Source: Tetraselmis striata (taxonomy: Eukaryota > Chlorophyta > Chlorodendrophyceae > Chlorodendrales > Chlorodendraceae). Taken from it: DNA of 64,000 nucleotides. The position numbers and the translations under genes are program-made. The DNA is taken from NCBI GenBank assembly GCA_006384855.1, contig VCJN01002465.1, forward strand, positions 1 through 64,000. Reading direction: 5' to 3'. Within the stretch, counting starts at the first letter, position 1. Every line of letters starts with the position of its first letter. Below the pieces are notes generated by a model. It saw only the letters and a list, made by a program, of their open reading frames with translations, did not search any database and had not been told where the DNA came from. Shown piece by piece: positions 10,952 through 22,581 of the stretch.

Positions 10952-12923
10952 TCACACGCCACGTCCGCGAATAGAAACCAAGCGGGGAGCGTGCCTGCAG
11001 AGCTCATCCAGCGCCTGTGACATTTTGTCATGCTGTTTGCCGCCCCTGAGCGAACTCACGTTGAGGTCAGTCAGGGCGGTCAGGGGGTGGAGGTGCGAAA
11101 GGGCGGCGATAGTGAGTTTGTTGCAACTCCTGGAGATATCGAGGGTGCGTATGCTTGTCAAGGGAGCCAGGGCCGCGAGCCCCTTGTCGCGGAGCTGGCT
11201 CATGCCGCTGATGTCGAGGTGCGTCAGGGCGGTGAGGCGCTCGAGCGCCCTGAGCCCCTGGTCGCTGACGCCGCTGCAGAGGCTCAGGATGAGGGTGGTG
11301 AGGCGGGTGAGGGGCGCGAGTGCCGCCAGTCCATCTGCGCTGACGCGGACGCAGCGCCTCAGGTCGAGGGTGGTGAGGTTGGTGAGGCGCGCGAGCGCCT
11401 CGAGCCCGCGATCGCTGACCTTATCGCACTGGCTCAGCACCATGGTGCAGAGACCGGTGAGAGGCGCCAGGCTGGCCAACCCCTCGTCGTCGATATTGAC
11501 GCACCGGTCCATCTTGATGCCGGTGAGGGCAGTGAGAGGCGCCAGGCTGGCCAACCCCTCGTCGTCGATATTGACGCACCGGTCCATCTTGATGCCGGTG
11601 AGGGCAGTGAGAGGCGCCAGGCTGGTCAGCCCCGAGCTGCTGATCCGGCTGCACCCATTGAGGTTGAGGGTGGTCAGGCAAGTGAGGGGCGCCAGGCATG
11701 CGAGCCCCTGGTTGCCGACCTGGGAGCATGAGCTGAGGTCGAGATCGGTGAGGCCGCGGAAGGCGGAGAGTGCCGGAAGGCCCGCATCGCCGATATTGTG
11801 GCAGCCGCTAAGATTGAGGACACAGAGAGCGGTGAGGGGTGCCAGAACTGCCAGACCAAGGTCACCGATGTTGTGACACCCGCTCACGTTGAGGACAGAG
11901 AGGGCGGTGAGGGGCGCCAGGGCCGCCAGGCCGGCATCAGTCACTTTGTCGCAGCCGCTGAGGCTTAGCGTGGCAATAAGGCCGAGAGGTGCGAGGCTGG
12001 TAAGCCCCGTGTCCCCAATTTCGCGGCACCCAGCCAGTGTGAGGGTGGTGAGGTTGGTCAGCGGTGTGAGCGCCCCCAGCCCGGCATCGCTGACGCCACT
12101 GCAGCCCCGCAGGTGTAGGATTGCGAGGTCGGTGAAGGGCGCCAGGCCCGCCAGGCCCGCGTTGCTGATGCTGCTGCCGTACCCGCCCAGGTTGAGCGCG
12201 GTGAGGGTCGTCAAGGGGCCTAGGCTGGCCAGCCCGGCGTCGCCGACATTCTTGCAGCCCAGCAGGTTGATGTCGGCGAGGGCAGTGAGGGGCGCCAGGC
12301 CAGCCAGCCCCGCATGGCCGATGTTCGAGCACCCGTCCAGATTGAGAGTGGCGAGGCCGGTGAGCCCGGACAAGCAGGCCAGCCCCGCGTCGTCGATTTT
12401 CCAGTTCCCTTTCAGCGGCCAGGGCCGTCAGGGGCGCCAGGTTGGACAGCGCCGCGCTCGGCAACAAGTAGCATGAGTTTAGGTGGAGGGTGGTGAGCGC
12501 GGTGAGTGGCGCCAGCCCGCGCAGGCACCATGCCTCCGACAGGCGCGTGCCGTAGCTGATGGAGAGGGAGGTCAGGGCCGAAAGGGGCCCGAGATCATCC
12601 AGATATCCCGGCTCGATGTTGCGGGCCCCATTCAAAGTCAGGGAGGTGAGCGAGCCCGCAAGGCGATCCAGCTGCTTCACGCGCGCAGGCGGCTCTAACC
12701 ACACCACCCGCCGCGCGTTCTTGAACCGTCGCAGCAGCCCCGCGTTGACGCTCTTCCGCACCGCTCGCAGGCTTTCGCAGCCGCCAGCCACGCCGGCCGC
12801 CCAGGAGCGACACGTCAACCGGGCCAGCCGTGCCTCGTCCGGCCGCAGAGCGCGCGCCAGCCGCTCGAGCAGCTCGACGGGCAGGCGGCCCCATCCGACC
12901 GGCGCCTTTCTTTTCCCGGCCAT
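10952..12923 (-). CDS. F-box-like / leucine-rich repeat protein (AMN1/FBXL type), one frame break
   Basis: The N-terminus has an F-box-like stretch (GRLPVELLERLARALRPDEA ... LTCRSW), followed by about 20 Cys-containing LRRs of about 24-25 residues with the core LxxLxxLxLxxCxxIxDxGLxxLAPLT. That layout is known from FBXL/AMN1 proteins, where the F-box binds SKP1 of an SCF ubiquitin ligase and the LRRs bind the target. I start at the ATG at 12923; the frame opens slightly earlier without ATG. It appears intronless. Near 12400-12420 the frame changes inside an LRR. Compared with the other repeats, the segment between LTAL and IDDAGL is 22 rather than 30 bases, so 8 bases seem missing. This is either a real disabling deletion, an allele, or an assembly error. 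Two LRRs are exact copies. The downstream frame alone is 473 aa. Confidence 0.8.
11461..11610 (-). repeat. Exact 75-bp LRR duplication
   Basis: Two adjacent 75-bp units (25 codons, containing GIKMDRCVNIDDEGLASLAP) look identical base for base, while all other LRRs in the gene have diverged. The third unit, starting at 11611, shares only the first bases. This indicates a very recent in-frame unit duplication. Confidence 0.9.
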
Positions 12924-12983
12924 GTCGCCCACTGCCAACCACGACTATAGTCCAGATATGCTGCCTGCCCGTGATGTCAGCTT

Positions 12984-12988
12984 ATTGG
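12984..12988 (-). promoter_or_regulatory. Possible CCAAT box
   Basis: CCAAT on the minus strand about 60 bases before the ATG of the LRR gene. A short-motif match only. Confidence 0.25.
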
Positions 12989-13069
12989 CTGAGGCTGGGA
13001 TAAGCGGGCGCGGAGGGGGGGGAGGAAAGGGGGCACGGGGGGAGCCCGAGCTCCCAGACTGATTATGGT

Positions 13070-13786
13070 CGGAACACGGAACAGCAGCGAGCCCTAGGTC
13101 GTCCACTTGGTGCCCAAATTACCGCATACTGTTTTGTGGAATAGTATATTCCGCCCCATCAGCATCATCGTCATCCGCCCAGCAGCGCAGCATCAGTCGC
13201 TACCAGCCATTGCGTCGTCGCAGTCGTCAGCATGCTCCTGAGCGCTGCTGTGCTATCGATAAGGATTATCAGTCGATTACCCTGTCCTTATTTACTATAA
13301 CGATTTAGTCGCTTTTATTATTATACGCTGTTGACGATGGATGATAATAATTTCCTTCTATCGCTATAAAATTCCGACTCCTGAGGGCGGGCCTGAAATG
13401 ATTTCACACCCCCTCCCGGACCTCCAGCCAGGGGTCAGAACTTTTGTACCGTAGCTATCTATAGAATGGGTCACACTCTCAGCAGGTACTGGTAGATTTG
13501 CTGGCGTCTGGCGACTGGAGATTATTTACACAATATGGACACGATTTGTGCTGGAGAAAGCTCGACCGCCGTCAGCCACAACAATGAAAATCCACAGCAA
13601 TAGGATGACGAGGCGATCATCGATGCCGCCACATTTCCATCTGGACTATGGCATCCTGATCGTATGCCAATCATTCATTCACACCAATGCCACTCGCGTG
13701 TTGGCGGAATACCAACACCCAACACCAGAGCAAACTCTTGCCCCGCTGTTGCCAGGGTAGTGTGACCTGCGCCTACGGCATGCCGC
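13070..13786. other. Intergenic, no gene seen
   Basis: About 700 bases between the 5' end of the LRR gene and the 3' end of the channel gene. AT-richer than the flanks. It should hold the LRR promoter (proximal side) and the 3' UTR of the channel gene (distal side). Confidence 0.4.
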
Positions 13787-16700
13787 TCAGGTGGCCGAGA
13801 CTCGGTGGCTGAGCCGGTGGCTGTTGATAGCACTTGACACACCGGACGCAGGGTTTACCGCAGCGGCCACCTCGGCCGGGAAGCCGCTGACGATGCGGTG
13901 GCTGGTGGTGTAGGTGGCTCCGTTGGCGTGGTGCTTGGCCACGATGCCGGTCACCATTGTGACCGCCCTGTCGCGAGCCGGGTGCTTGCGGTCCCAGTCG
14001 GCGGCTGCAAGCAGAAGCGCATGGCAGGGGTAAGGCCACAATTTCTCTCAGCACGGCTGCTGATACACCGCAGGGCTGTATAGGGGTCACCTCTAAGAAC
14101 ACTTTACATGATAAGTCTGAAGTTGGGCTTGCATGCAGGCAATGAGATATTTTATATAATTCCGCCGTTTTTGTTCCGCCTAGATTTGACATCTGGCATA
14201 TACGGCCTGTTCTTATTCGCAGCGTCTGAATTAACGCGTCAGCACATGTAGATTGCAACAGAGGGCGCCAACTCATGCGCGCAGCAAGGTGCGAAATGGA
14301 GAGGAGGGCGAAGGGCACTCACGTGCGCATGCGTAGGCCCACAGCACAAGCAGGTTGGCCTTCATGTTCCTGTCGACGCCGGTGTACACCACCCTATGGG
14401 GGCCACACCCACCGCATGAGGTGTGTCAAGTCAGCATCTCGGAGAGCAAGTGGCTTGCTCACCACAAACTAAGAAAAGAGATCCGCGATCACAACGGAAA
14501 TGTCATCATTCAAGTTGAATCAATGCTTCGACATTAATACCCTGAAATGCTTAAACCAATTCTTTATCGGTGTCAAAATGGGCATGATTGCATACCAGAT
14601 GGGCACCGGCATGTAGTCGTTGGAAAACTCCTTCACCATCGCCTGCAGGCTCTTCCTGACATCATCCTTCACGACCTCCACCATGCCAAAGTCAACCTGG
14701 ATAGTCATGATCTCCAGGTGGTTGTCGATGCGGCTCAAGTTCCTTATCTCCTGCAGGCCGACCAGCGTGTGTCAGCACCCTTGAGGCCATTCATCCGCTG
14801 CTGCTCCACCAGAGGTTGAGAAAAGGGGCGGTTACCTTGGGGATTAGCGATGCGTTTGGAATGACAGCGCGGATCTTGCCAGACGCGTGGAATGTGGTGT
14901 TCATCAACGAAATCTTCACCACCTCGTACGACTTGCCATCGACCTCCACCCAGTCGCCGATGTCATAGGGGTGCTCCACAAACAAGAACAGCATCGACTC
15001 GAACCTGAGATGAAGGGATGGCAATGCAGGTGAGAATGAATTGAGCATCTTTAGTGTGAATTTCGGACGTGTTGCTGCGAAGCAATCCAACTACAGACTC
15101 CAGGGGCAACAACAAGCACTGTGGGATGGCGAGCTCACAGGTTTCTGATTGTGTTGCCAAAAATGAATGACAGCGCAAGCACTGTGGCCGAAAAGGCAGA
15201 GAAGCCGGCAACGACATCGATGCGCCTGGGGGCGCCAACAGCGTGTGAAAGGTCAGATAATGCAAGGCGCCGAGCGCATTTCTCGAGCGGTATGGCGCTG
15301 GGGTGGATCGTGGGGAGCATGGCATGTTGGCAAAATGGGTGGTGCAGAGTGGTCAGGCAACGTACCAGATAACCAGGTAGAGCGCCAAAAACAGAAAATG
15401 CAGACCGGCTGTAACAGGCAATGGATGCGTTAGATTGTCGTTCGCTCAGCAGGCATCCGTGTGAAAGGGGCATGCATGAGGGCATGGGCAATGCGCGGGT
15501 ACAGGCGCAGAATGCGCAGGCCGCCCTTACCTGCCAGGCACATCTGCAGGCTCTTGATCATGGAGGTTGTGTTGTTCAGCGAGGCGGAGATGTTGCTGCG
15601 GTCCTTGTGAATGGCCATGACCGTGTCCATCACCTGGCACAGGCGCAAAACTCAGCCGGCATGGTGCAAGACTCCCTGACAGTAGTGCGCCCGCCGTTGG
15701 CATGGCCCAGGCTGCTCACCTGCTGCATCGTCACCTTGGACTTGCGGTCCACCGCAAAGAGGCTGAAGGCAGACCTGGCATTCTTCTTGCCCTCAGGAGT
15801 GTCGGGGAAGAACTGCTTCACATCATGGTATGTGATGAACGGCCTGGGGTCGTTGCCAGGATACTGTGCGTTAGCACACCTTTGCCGATATACAGCAAAG
15901 GGTGGAGAGGTAGGGAGGCGCGAGGAGGGCAGATGGAGGCGACGAGAGGGGTGAAGCACCTGTGGGAGGTCTTGCTGCGGATGGTGAAAAAGAGGATCTT
16001 GCCGAATGCCTGGGTGTTCTTCAGCTGCTGCGCCTTCTCCTCCTTGGTGCGGAACTTGTGCTGCCTCATCATGGCGGAGCTTGTTTTGATGACCACGGCG
16101 GTGCGCAGCCGGTCCACCTCCTCCTCAGTCATGTCCTCCAGCTGCAGCCATCCCACCGCAGGCAGTCAATTACCTATGCGAAGTAGGATCACTCCAGCAG
16201 GGCAGCCAAGGAGCACATGGGTGTAGTGAGGGGCCGTACGTCCCTCTCGTCCGCAAGCATCTCCAGGTTGATGCCCTCCAGGATGCTCTGACCGATCGTC
16301 ATCTCAACATCGTCGCCCGCATCCGCAAATGCGCTGGACTGATGCCGCACAGGCAGACGTATCAGATCAATCAGGCCGATGCGGTGCACAGGCGGCACAA
16401 GTATGTGCCAAAGGACTCGTACACAGACACACACCTTCATGGAGCCCGATGTGGGGCTTGATACACCCGAGCTCTGGAAACTCTGTGGGTTGGTGTCCAC
16501 GCGAGAGAACCGTGAGGCCGGTCCAAGGTCCAAGGGCTCAAAGGTCTTGGGTGGGAATGGCGTGGCCAGGTTATCCGCGGAGCAGTTCTGCGCGACAGAT
16601 CGCTTCGCGTGTTAGAGGTCTATGCGGAATCGCACACCCTTTGGATCAGCTCCGGCTGTCGTCGACAGCCAAGCGCAGACAGCACATTGTGGAGCGAGGC

Positions 16701-19115
16701 AGCGCCGAACCTGCTTGGGCATCTTGCCGAATATCTGAGCAGAAGTGCGGCCTGGACACAGAGGGCGGTGAGAGTGAGTCAGGACAACTCGTGAGACACT
16801 GTGATGAAAATCGGGCCATGTGAAAACAGACAACCAGCCAAACAAAGTTACATGTATTACCAAGGAGGATTGGGTCGGCGTCGTCAAAGGAGCGGGCGCG
16901 GCTGTGGGGCTGCGAGGCTTTCGAAATACTAGCTGGGGGGCCATCAAACGGGTTGGCGGATGCGGAAATCCTGGTCAGATTGAGCGAGTCCCGGCCATTC
17001 CTGGGCTGCGAGTCTCTGTTGCTCTTGTCTGCCTTCTTCGGCGGCTCCCGCCGCAGCTTGGGATTGGACAGCGTTTTGAGGTAGTGCTCCTGCGTATGCA
17101 GGCAAGCAGGATTTTCCTCAGCGGCGTTATTTCATTTTGTAGCATGTCATTGCGGCGTTTTCTGTCATTTCAAGGCGCACCTTCTCTAGCGCCATGTGCA
17201 ACTTCTTGAAATGAGTGCTCTTCAGGAAGTGGGTTGAGATCATCTTGGCTGCTAGAGCTGCGAGGAACGTGGCGAGGCTGGCTAGTGTGAGACACAAGAT
17301 GATCTTCATCATGATGCGAGTGACCTGAGTCGATCCGGAATCGCAACGCTTGTGTTAGTCACACCTTACGAATGAAAGGGGGGGGGGGGGGGGTAACTGA
17401 GTAAGCTACTCGTCGACCCGTGTGGCGCCTTCACCTCTCGATAGGCAGGCTCCTTGCAGACGCCGTTGTACATGGTGTGGCGGCACCAGAGCAGCTCGAA
17501 CACGAGGAAGTACCACAGGAGCACCATCGAGAAGAACAGTACGTTGCGAGTCGACTTCTTCATGCTGCTGAAGTGAAACAGCTGCTCCTTGAAGTAGTGC
17601 ACCTGCGGCCCAATCCAAAAAGTCCACATCAGGTCGATCATCTGCTGTTAGGCGGTATCAGCGTCATAAGCGGACCGCAGCCCTTAGAAAGATTGTCGTC
17701 GTAGTAGTAGCTAGCTGCTTGTACTCGTATGGAGAAAACAAAGGCTAACTATTGGGAGTCCCACGACGCAGTCGCTGCCAGCTTGATCCTTGCGGATCGC
17801 CGGCATGAAATAAAAAAGCAGTCTGCCGTGGCATTCTAGTTGAAGTTCAAAAAATCTGTTTCCGCATATATCTCAAGGGCTGTGTTCGCTAAGGAGCGGT
17901 TGTGAAATAGTGGGGTAGGTCGTTGATTTCTGACCAGTCGTGCAAGACAGCATCGGACGATCCGATGCGACCACGCGCACATATCGCCCGGCGCGTCACG
18001 ACGGGGGCGCTCACCTCGATCCAGTGATAGAGGCTATGCGTGCACAGTTTGCTCAAAAAAAATATAGGGATGATCGCCCCAAAGAAGATGGGCCATCGGA
18101 AGGCGTAGATTTGCTCCGGGCTCACCTGCACGGCGCGGTGAGTCGCGCTTAATTCGAAAACGGAGCACGACAGCTGACAGCAGGGGGGGAGGGGGGCCGC
18201 CAGCTGGCAGATTCGGCACGCAAATGAAACCGCACAGCGACGCAAACATGACGGGCCCGCACCGGGGTGGCCAGCACCACTCCCCCAAGAATCACCAGGA
18301 CGGAGATCACGTTGAGAAATAGCTTCAGCGCGTTGCCCTTGCGGCGAATCCATGGCACGGACGCCTCGAGCGCGAGTTCCTCCTCGTTGGCGTCCGGGTC
18401 TGCCAGCTGCGATGTTTAACGAGTTCATCCGCATCGCTTCAGATATAGTGCATATTTACACCGGCATTACGGCCTATTATAACAAAATAAAACACTGTCC
18501 ACCAACACAAATACGAAACGCCCGGTTATCAGTATCGATGAAAGGGCAAGCAAAGGGGGGTCTGCCGTGCCTGGCTACGCTCCCCCCAAATACTGCATGG
18601 TCGCTAGGCGCTACTCGTACCTGAACCGTCCAGCCGCCGCAGAATACACCACTTATCCCAGGTTCCAGTTCCGTGCGTGCGGGTACTGAAAGTAAGGGTA
18701 CCCGGTACCTACGTCTATACCGCACAAGCAGGCACGAGTACATGGCGACTATATCTCAAGAGGGGTGGTACACTTGCAGTAAGGATGAGCACATACATAA
18801 CTGCATTCTGAGTTTGTAGAAGCCAGACAATACCTCTGGGTCAATGGCAAGGCCGGCGTTGCGCAACACGTCCTGGTTGGTCTCGTCATCGTCGTCGCTG
18901 CCAGCCTCGCTGCGCGTGTCAGTTCCCAGCACGCTGGACGGCCCGCTGTGGGTCCTGTGGGCGGCGCTGGCATTGTCCGCCTGCGCTGCGAGCGGGACCG
19001 CCTGCTCTGTGGCAGAACGCGCCCCACCATCGCGCGACAGTGCGTCCACCTCCACCTCCAGCGTCACCTCACCCTCCGCGACCGGGGACGGTATATAGTT
19101 TGCCGACTTATGCAT
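13787..19115 (-). CDS. MscS-like mechanosensitive ion channel (MSL/Msy type), about 18 exons
   Basis: A membrane channel that opens under tension. Approximate exons, minus strand: 19115-18836 (acidic N-terminus, ATG at 19115), 18403-18266, 18130-18019, 17647-17437, 17323-17183, 17085-16880, 16757-16715, 16590-16435, 16337-16241, 16145-15965, 15862-15724, 15634-15530, 15415-15365, 15246-15140, 15006-14837, 14765-14536, 14443-14322, 14013-13787. Hydrophobic segments: LFLNVISVLVILGGVVLA, RWPIFFGAIIPIFFL, VLFFSMVLLWYFLVFELLW, IILCLTLASLATFLAALA, one near 15390, and the pore-type helix VVAGFSAFSATVLALSFIFG. The MscS beta domain follows (FVEHPYDIGDWVEVDG ... VIPNASLIPKV). An EF-hand-position segment (DRKSKVTMQQVMDTV ... 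SLNNTTSMIKSL) aligns with the plant MSL/fungal Msy linker; its Ca-binding residues are poor. Six helices match the MSL4-10 layout, so plasma membrane is likeliest. The last two exons are the least certain. Confidence 0.8.
17378..17393 (-). repeat. G16 run (C on sense strand) in channel-gene intron
   Basis: Sixteen G on the plus strand, so C in the channel transcript, about 45 bases after the donor near 17437. Confidence 0.85.
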
Positions 19116-19786
19116 GGCTATCCTCGGACTCGGCGAGCGCCGCCCTCCGTAGCGAAGCCTCTGCACTGCAATACCCCGGCAGCGGGAGGTCCACCGAGGG
19201 TGCCTGGTACGTGTGCCGTATAATTAATGATGTTGGTTGTTGCGGCTGCGTCGTCGCCGCCGCAATATATGACCGTCCGCCTCGTCCGTGAGAGATGCGT
19301 CGGCGCGCCCCGTGCCTCTGGGGCCGGCCCGGCGCGGGGCGGCGGCGCTGTTGCCTGTTTGTTTCGTCCTATTTATGATTATCTGAGGATTAAGTACGGA
19401 TTATATACTGCATGATTCGTATCTCTGCGTCCCCGCACGGGCTCTCGCGGCGGACGCGCCAGCAGGCGGCGCGGCAGCAAGATCGCCGTCGCCAGCATCG
19501 CGAGTGGGCGAATACTACGGGTACGAGGATTACCCTGCCGTGTGCGTCGCGTCTTACGCGGAGGTGCGCTCATCAGATGTTGCTTGCTCGAACTTGCGGT
19601 CCAGCAACCAGCCAACCAGCACCGTAAAGTACTCGAGATCCAGCAACTACGGTCGATCAGCGATTGAGATATTCTGTATGGACATAAGGTACGATTATCG
19701 ACCGACCGAACGTTTATTGGTCGCTATATCGCGGACTTGGACATACGTTTAGTCGCTATATGACGCTAGTGGCGGACTTGGTGTTT
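19116..19786. other. Intergenic, promoter side of the channel gene
   Basis: No gene recognised. A TATATA string lies at about 19091-19096, inside or near the 5' end of the first exon. Short AT-rich tracts occur at 19370-19410. Confidence 0.4.
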
Positions 19787-20003
19787 CAAAGTTGAGTCTA
19801 GTTTTGCCAAAAAGATCGCGCAGGCTGGTTTACACTGACAAGAGCCGAAATTGGCAGGAAGGTAAAGTGAAAGCGTGGAGGGAAACCGGAGTCAGGGGGG
19901 CGCTGCGTGTAACGCAGCGAAAACTGGAAGATGGCAGGCTCAGCTGTTGCGGCTGCTTTTATGTCTACTAGTGCTGCACCCAAAAAGGGCGCAACGACAG
20001 GTG
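19787..20003 (+). repeat. Dispersed repeat, copy 1 (about 215 bp)
   Basis: It begins CAAAGTTGAGTCTAG and contains AGAGCCGAAATTGGCAG, TGTAACGCAGCGAAA and TAGTGCTGCACC. The same sequence, about 80% alike by eye and in the same orientation, occurs at 59139-59371. A third partial start (CAAAGTTGAGTCTGG) lies at about 20098. Just after copy 1, a block at 20034-20095 (GTAGCCGAAAAGCGGTTA ... AACTAGTTTAGATCAT) recurs at 27840-27892. No coding potential. Confidence 0.8.
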
Positions 20004-20099
20004 CCTAGTTCTCGTACCACTGAGCAGCACTTGTAGCCGAAAAGCGGTTACTTATTAGGGAAATGGAGGAAAGCCTATAAACTAGTTTAGATCATTTCA

Positions 20100-20792
20100 A
20101 AGTTGAGTCTGGTTTTGCCAGTCATGAGCGAACTTAGAGAGCGGTGGATTGACGGAGAAGGGGCAGCGCCAGGTCATGAAGGGGACACCGGTAAGGCCAC
20201 CGCTGCGGAGTCATGTTGGACTTGAAAGTAGCGGAGGGGCGCGATGTGGGTTGTTGCGAGTGCTTTGGCGTGGGTGTGGTGGAAATGACGCTGCACCCGG
20301 TGCCCGCGCGCTTCTATATGGATTTCCGCGTGATCCGCGCGCCATTCTCAAAGTGGCATTACAGTGCCACTTTTACTGGCTCTGCGGATTCACGTACAAA
20401 CCACGTCATCACCTTCCGCGGTAACTCCCTTTTCTAGTTCATAGTGCCACTAGTGTCACTTTTTTAACATAATAGCATCACTATACCATAACTTTTGTAC
20501 CTCACGGTACAAACGAGCAATAACGGGGGGCGGCCTTGTCACGCACAGTGGCACTACGGGGGGTTTTCGGCGGCGGCATCATCCACGCGGTTTTCCACGT
20601 GGTCTCGCCGCCCCATGACGTGGGGGGACCTAGTGCCAGTTTGAAAGTGGCGATATTGGGTGCTCGCTCGCTATCTCGCCGCGCCGCCGGCCTCGCTTGG
20701 TCCTTAAGCGGAAGAGCGCGTGACTCGGTGCAGTACTTAGGCAGAACAAACCCAGACTCTCAAACGCACCGCGCGAGACTCTCAAACGCACC
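20100..20792. other. No recognisable gene
   Basis: Left flank of the virus-like cluster. Contains the string TAGTGCCA/AGTGTCAC several times (20433-20460, 20545, 20630). No terminal repeat matching the right flank was found. Confidence 0.4.
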
Positions 20793-22069
20793 TCAAAGCA
20801 ACACAAATTCTGATAGGGAGGTGAACGTGTCATTGACATATGTCATGGTAAGCATGTAGCGGTTATAAGATCCCGGGCTCGTGATGTTCCCTTGAAACAC
20901 TTTTGCATATTCCCCGGGCTTTGTATCGGTGTCGAAATCGGATTGGAAAACGGGGTTGGTCGCTTTATTCGCGGAGGTGATCGTTATGTACGTCATGTTT
21001 GTATACGCTGCCATTTGTGTCCAGTTGGTACCGTCGTTGCTAGCATCCAATTGTATTGCCGTGGGTAGCTTCTTATCCCAGCCCCCGGTACCCCATAATC
21101 GGAACGAGGCTACAGTTGCGGCCGATGGCAAGAATATTACCATGAAATGAGGCGCGGCGGTTTCACTTGACGCCCATCCTACTTGAAAAGAGCCGTGGCT
21201 CCGATCGAATAGGTGATACCCTTCGTAATCGCTCGAGAAAGTGCTCGAGGTAAGAACCCCATACCCTTGGTCGAAGTTCGCCGTAAGGGCGGGAATCGGA
21301 AGGGGAATTAGAGGGGGTAACAACACAAGCTCCGATATGCTGACGGGGTTACTCGCGCAAGCGGTAACAACGAGCCTGTAGTATGTGTAGGCTCCCGGGC
21401 TTGTGACACCCCCCTCAAACAACAACACGCTCTCCGCGGGCTCCTGATCTGTGTCAAAATCGTTCTGAAAATGGACATGGCTTGCCTTACTCGCTGCAGC
21501 AATAGCTTCGTGTGGCATGTTGGCGTAAACCGCCAATTCTGTCCAGCTCGAGCCGTCGTTGCTACCCTCCAGCCGCGAGGACGTCACCCTCTTAGATTGT
21601 GTCGACCCCGCGGTCCATATCCTGATAGAGTTCACCACGGCGGGCGATGGTAGTTGAATAGCAAGGTGATGAGGCGGATTAGCATTCTCCGCGACCCAGC
21701 CTCCCGGGTAATTCCCGTTCAAGCGATCGAAAGCGAAAAACCCGTTGTAATTGCCGTCACTGATAACGCTCGATGCGGTCACTACATACCCATGGTCAAC
21801 GTCCGCTGCGAGAGCGGGAACCGGAAGGGGGGCGTCACCCGTCGTTGTTATGCTCCCGAGCGGCAGGATGGCGGACTCGTTCCCCTCGACATCATGCACC
21901 TCCACCCAGAACCAGTACTTTGTCCCCGGGCCGAGCCCCCCTTCACGAGGCTCCCGGTGTCGCTCGTCGACCCGACGGTGAATTGCGAGGTGATATCGTC
22001 ATAGACCCCCACGGGGATGGTGTTGGCCGTGTTGTGGTAGAGCCGCACTTCGCCGATCCCGGACGCCAT
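20793..22069 (-). CDS. Virus-like protein with two discoidin (F5/8 type C) domains
   Basis: Two tandem repeats of about 165 residues, each running from Ser/Thr-rich strands through a shared FDR motif (FAFDRLNGNYPGGWVAE; LFDRSHGSFQVGWASSE), a GSNDGSSWTEL / ASNDGTNWTQM turn and a closing YYRLVVTAC / YMLTMTYVN strand, the hallmarks of F5/8 C carbohydrate- or lipid-binding domains. A short N-terminal stretch before them looks like a fibronectin-type strand region. Such domains occur on viral fibres and surface proteins and could serve host-cell attachment (inference). The main frame is open over 370 residues. Part of the virus-like cluster and treated as a fossil; about one break near the N-terminal side. 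Confidence 0.6.
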
Positions 22070-22113
22070 TTTATGTTTCGTGAGATCAAATATCAATACA
22101 ATATGATGATGAG

Positions 22114-22581
22114 TTGGCTTGTCAAGACCCTCCAAGCGATCGGGATAGCGAGCTATCTGACGACGGTCTAGAAATACCGCAAAAGCATGTTGTCGCAAAG
22201 CGCAAAGCTCCGAGAAAGAGAGGCGGAGCTCCAGGAAGCAAAGGCGGAGCTTCAGCGGGCGAGGGAGACCAGCAGGTGGCCGCTGGGGCTTCTGGAACAC
22301 CTAAGGTTGGCCTAAGCGCGATAGACGAGTTTATCGAGTCCGATTTTTTCAAGAGCGGGGCGTGGAAGAAGAAGGCCGAGGATTGGGCGAAGCCCTCCCC
22401 CCCTGCGGGGGAGCCCATGCCCGACCCGTCCCGCGAGCGGAAGCCGCGGGCGCCGCCTAGGGCTAGAAAGCAGCCGAAGCAAGCGGATCGGGCTACGCCA
22501 TCCCCGCCGCAGGTGGCGGACGAGCCGGCGCCGCGCTATAAAGAGCAAGCTGACTTTTACGACTCGGTGATAATCGTTTGA
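22114..22581 (+). CDS. Basic, low-complexity ORF of the virus-like cluster
   Basis: 155 residues rich in Lys, Arg, Pro, Ala and Ser, with basic blocks (AKRKAPRKRGG, RERKPRAPPRARKQPK). It overlaps the start of the ATPase frame by a few bases, as in compact viral genomes. No domain recognised. It might be a DNA-binding or scaffold-type protein, which is a guess from composition only. It starts about 45 bases from the divergent discoidin gene, so the two could share a promoter. Confidence 0.4.
   Translation: MACQDPPSDRDSELSDDGLEIPQKHVVAKRKAPRKRGGAPGSKGGASAGEGDQQVAAGASGTPKVGLSAIDEFIESDFFKSGAWKKKAEDWAKPSPPAGEPMPDPSRERKPRAPPRARKQPKQADRATPSPPQVADEPAPRYKEQADFYDSVIIV

Noticed and set aside
10952-12938. 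Long plus-strand frames opposite the LRR gene
   Set aside because: They are mirror frames of the LRR repeats and repeat with the same 75-bp period; no independent motif.
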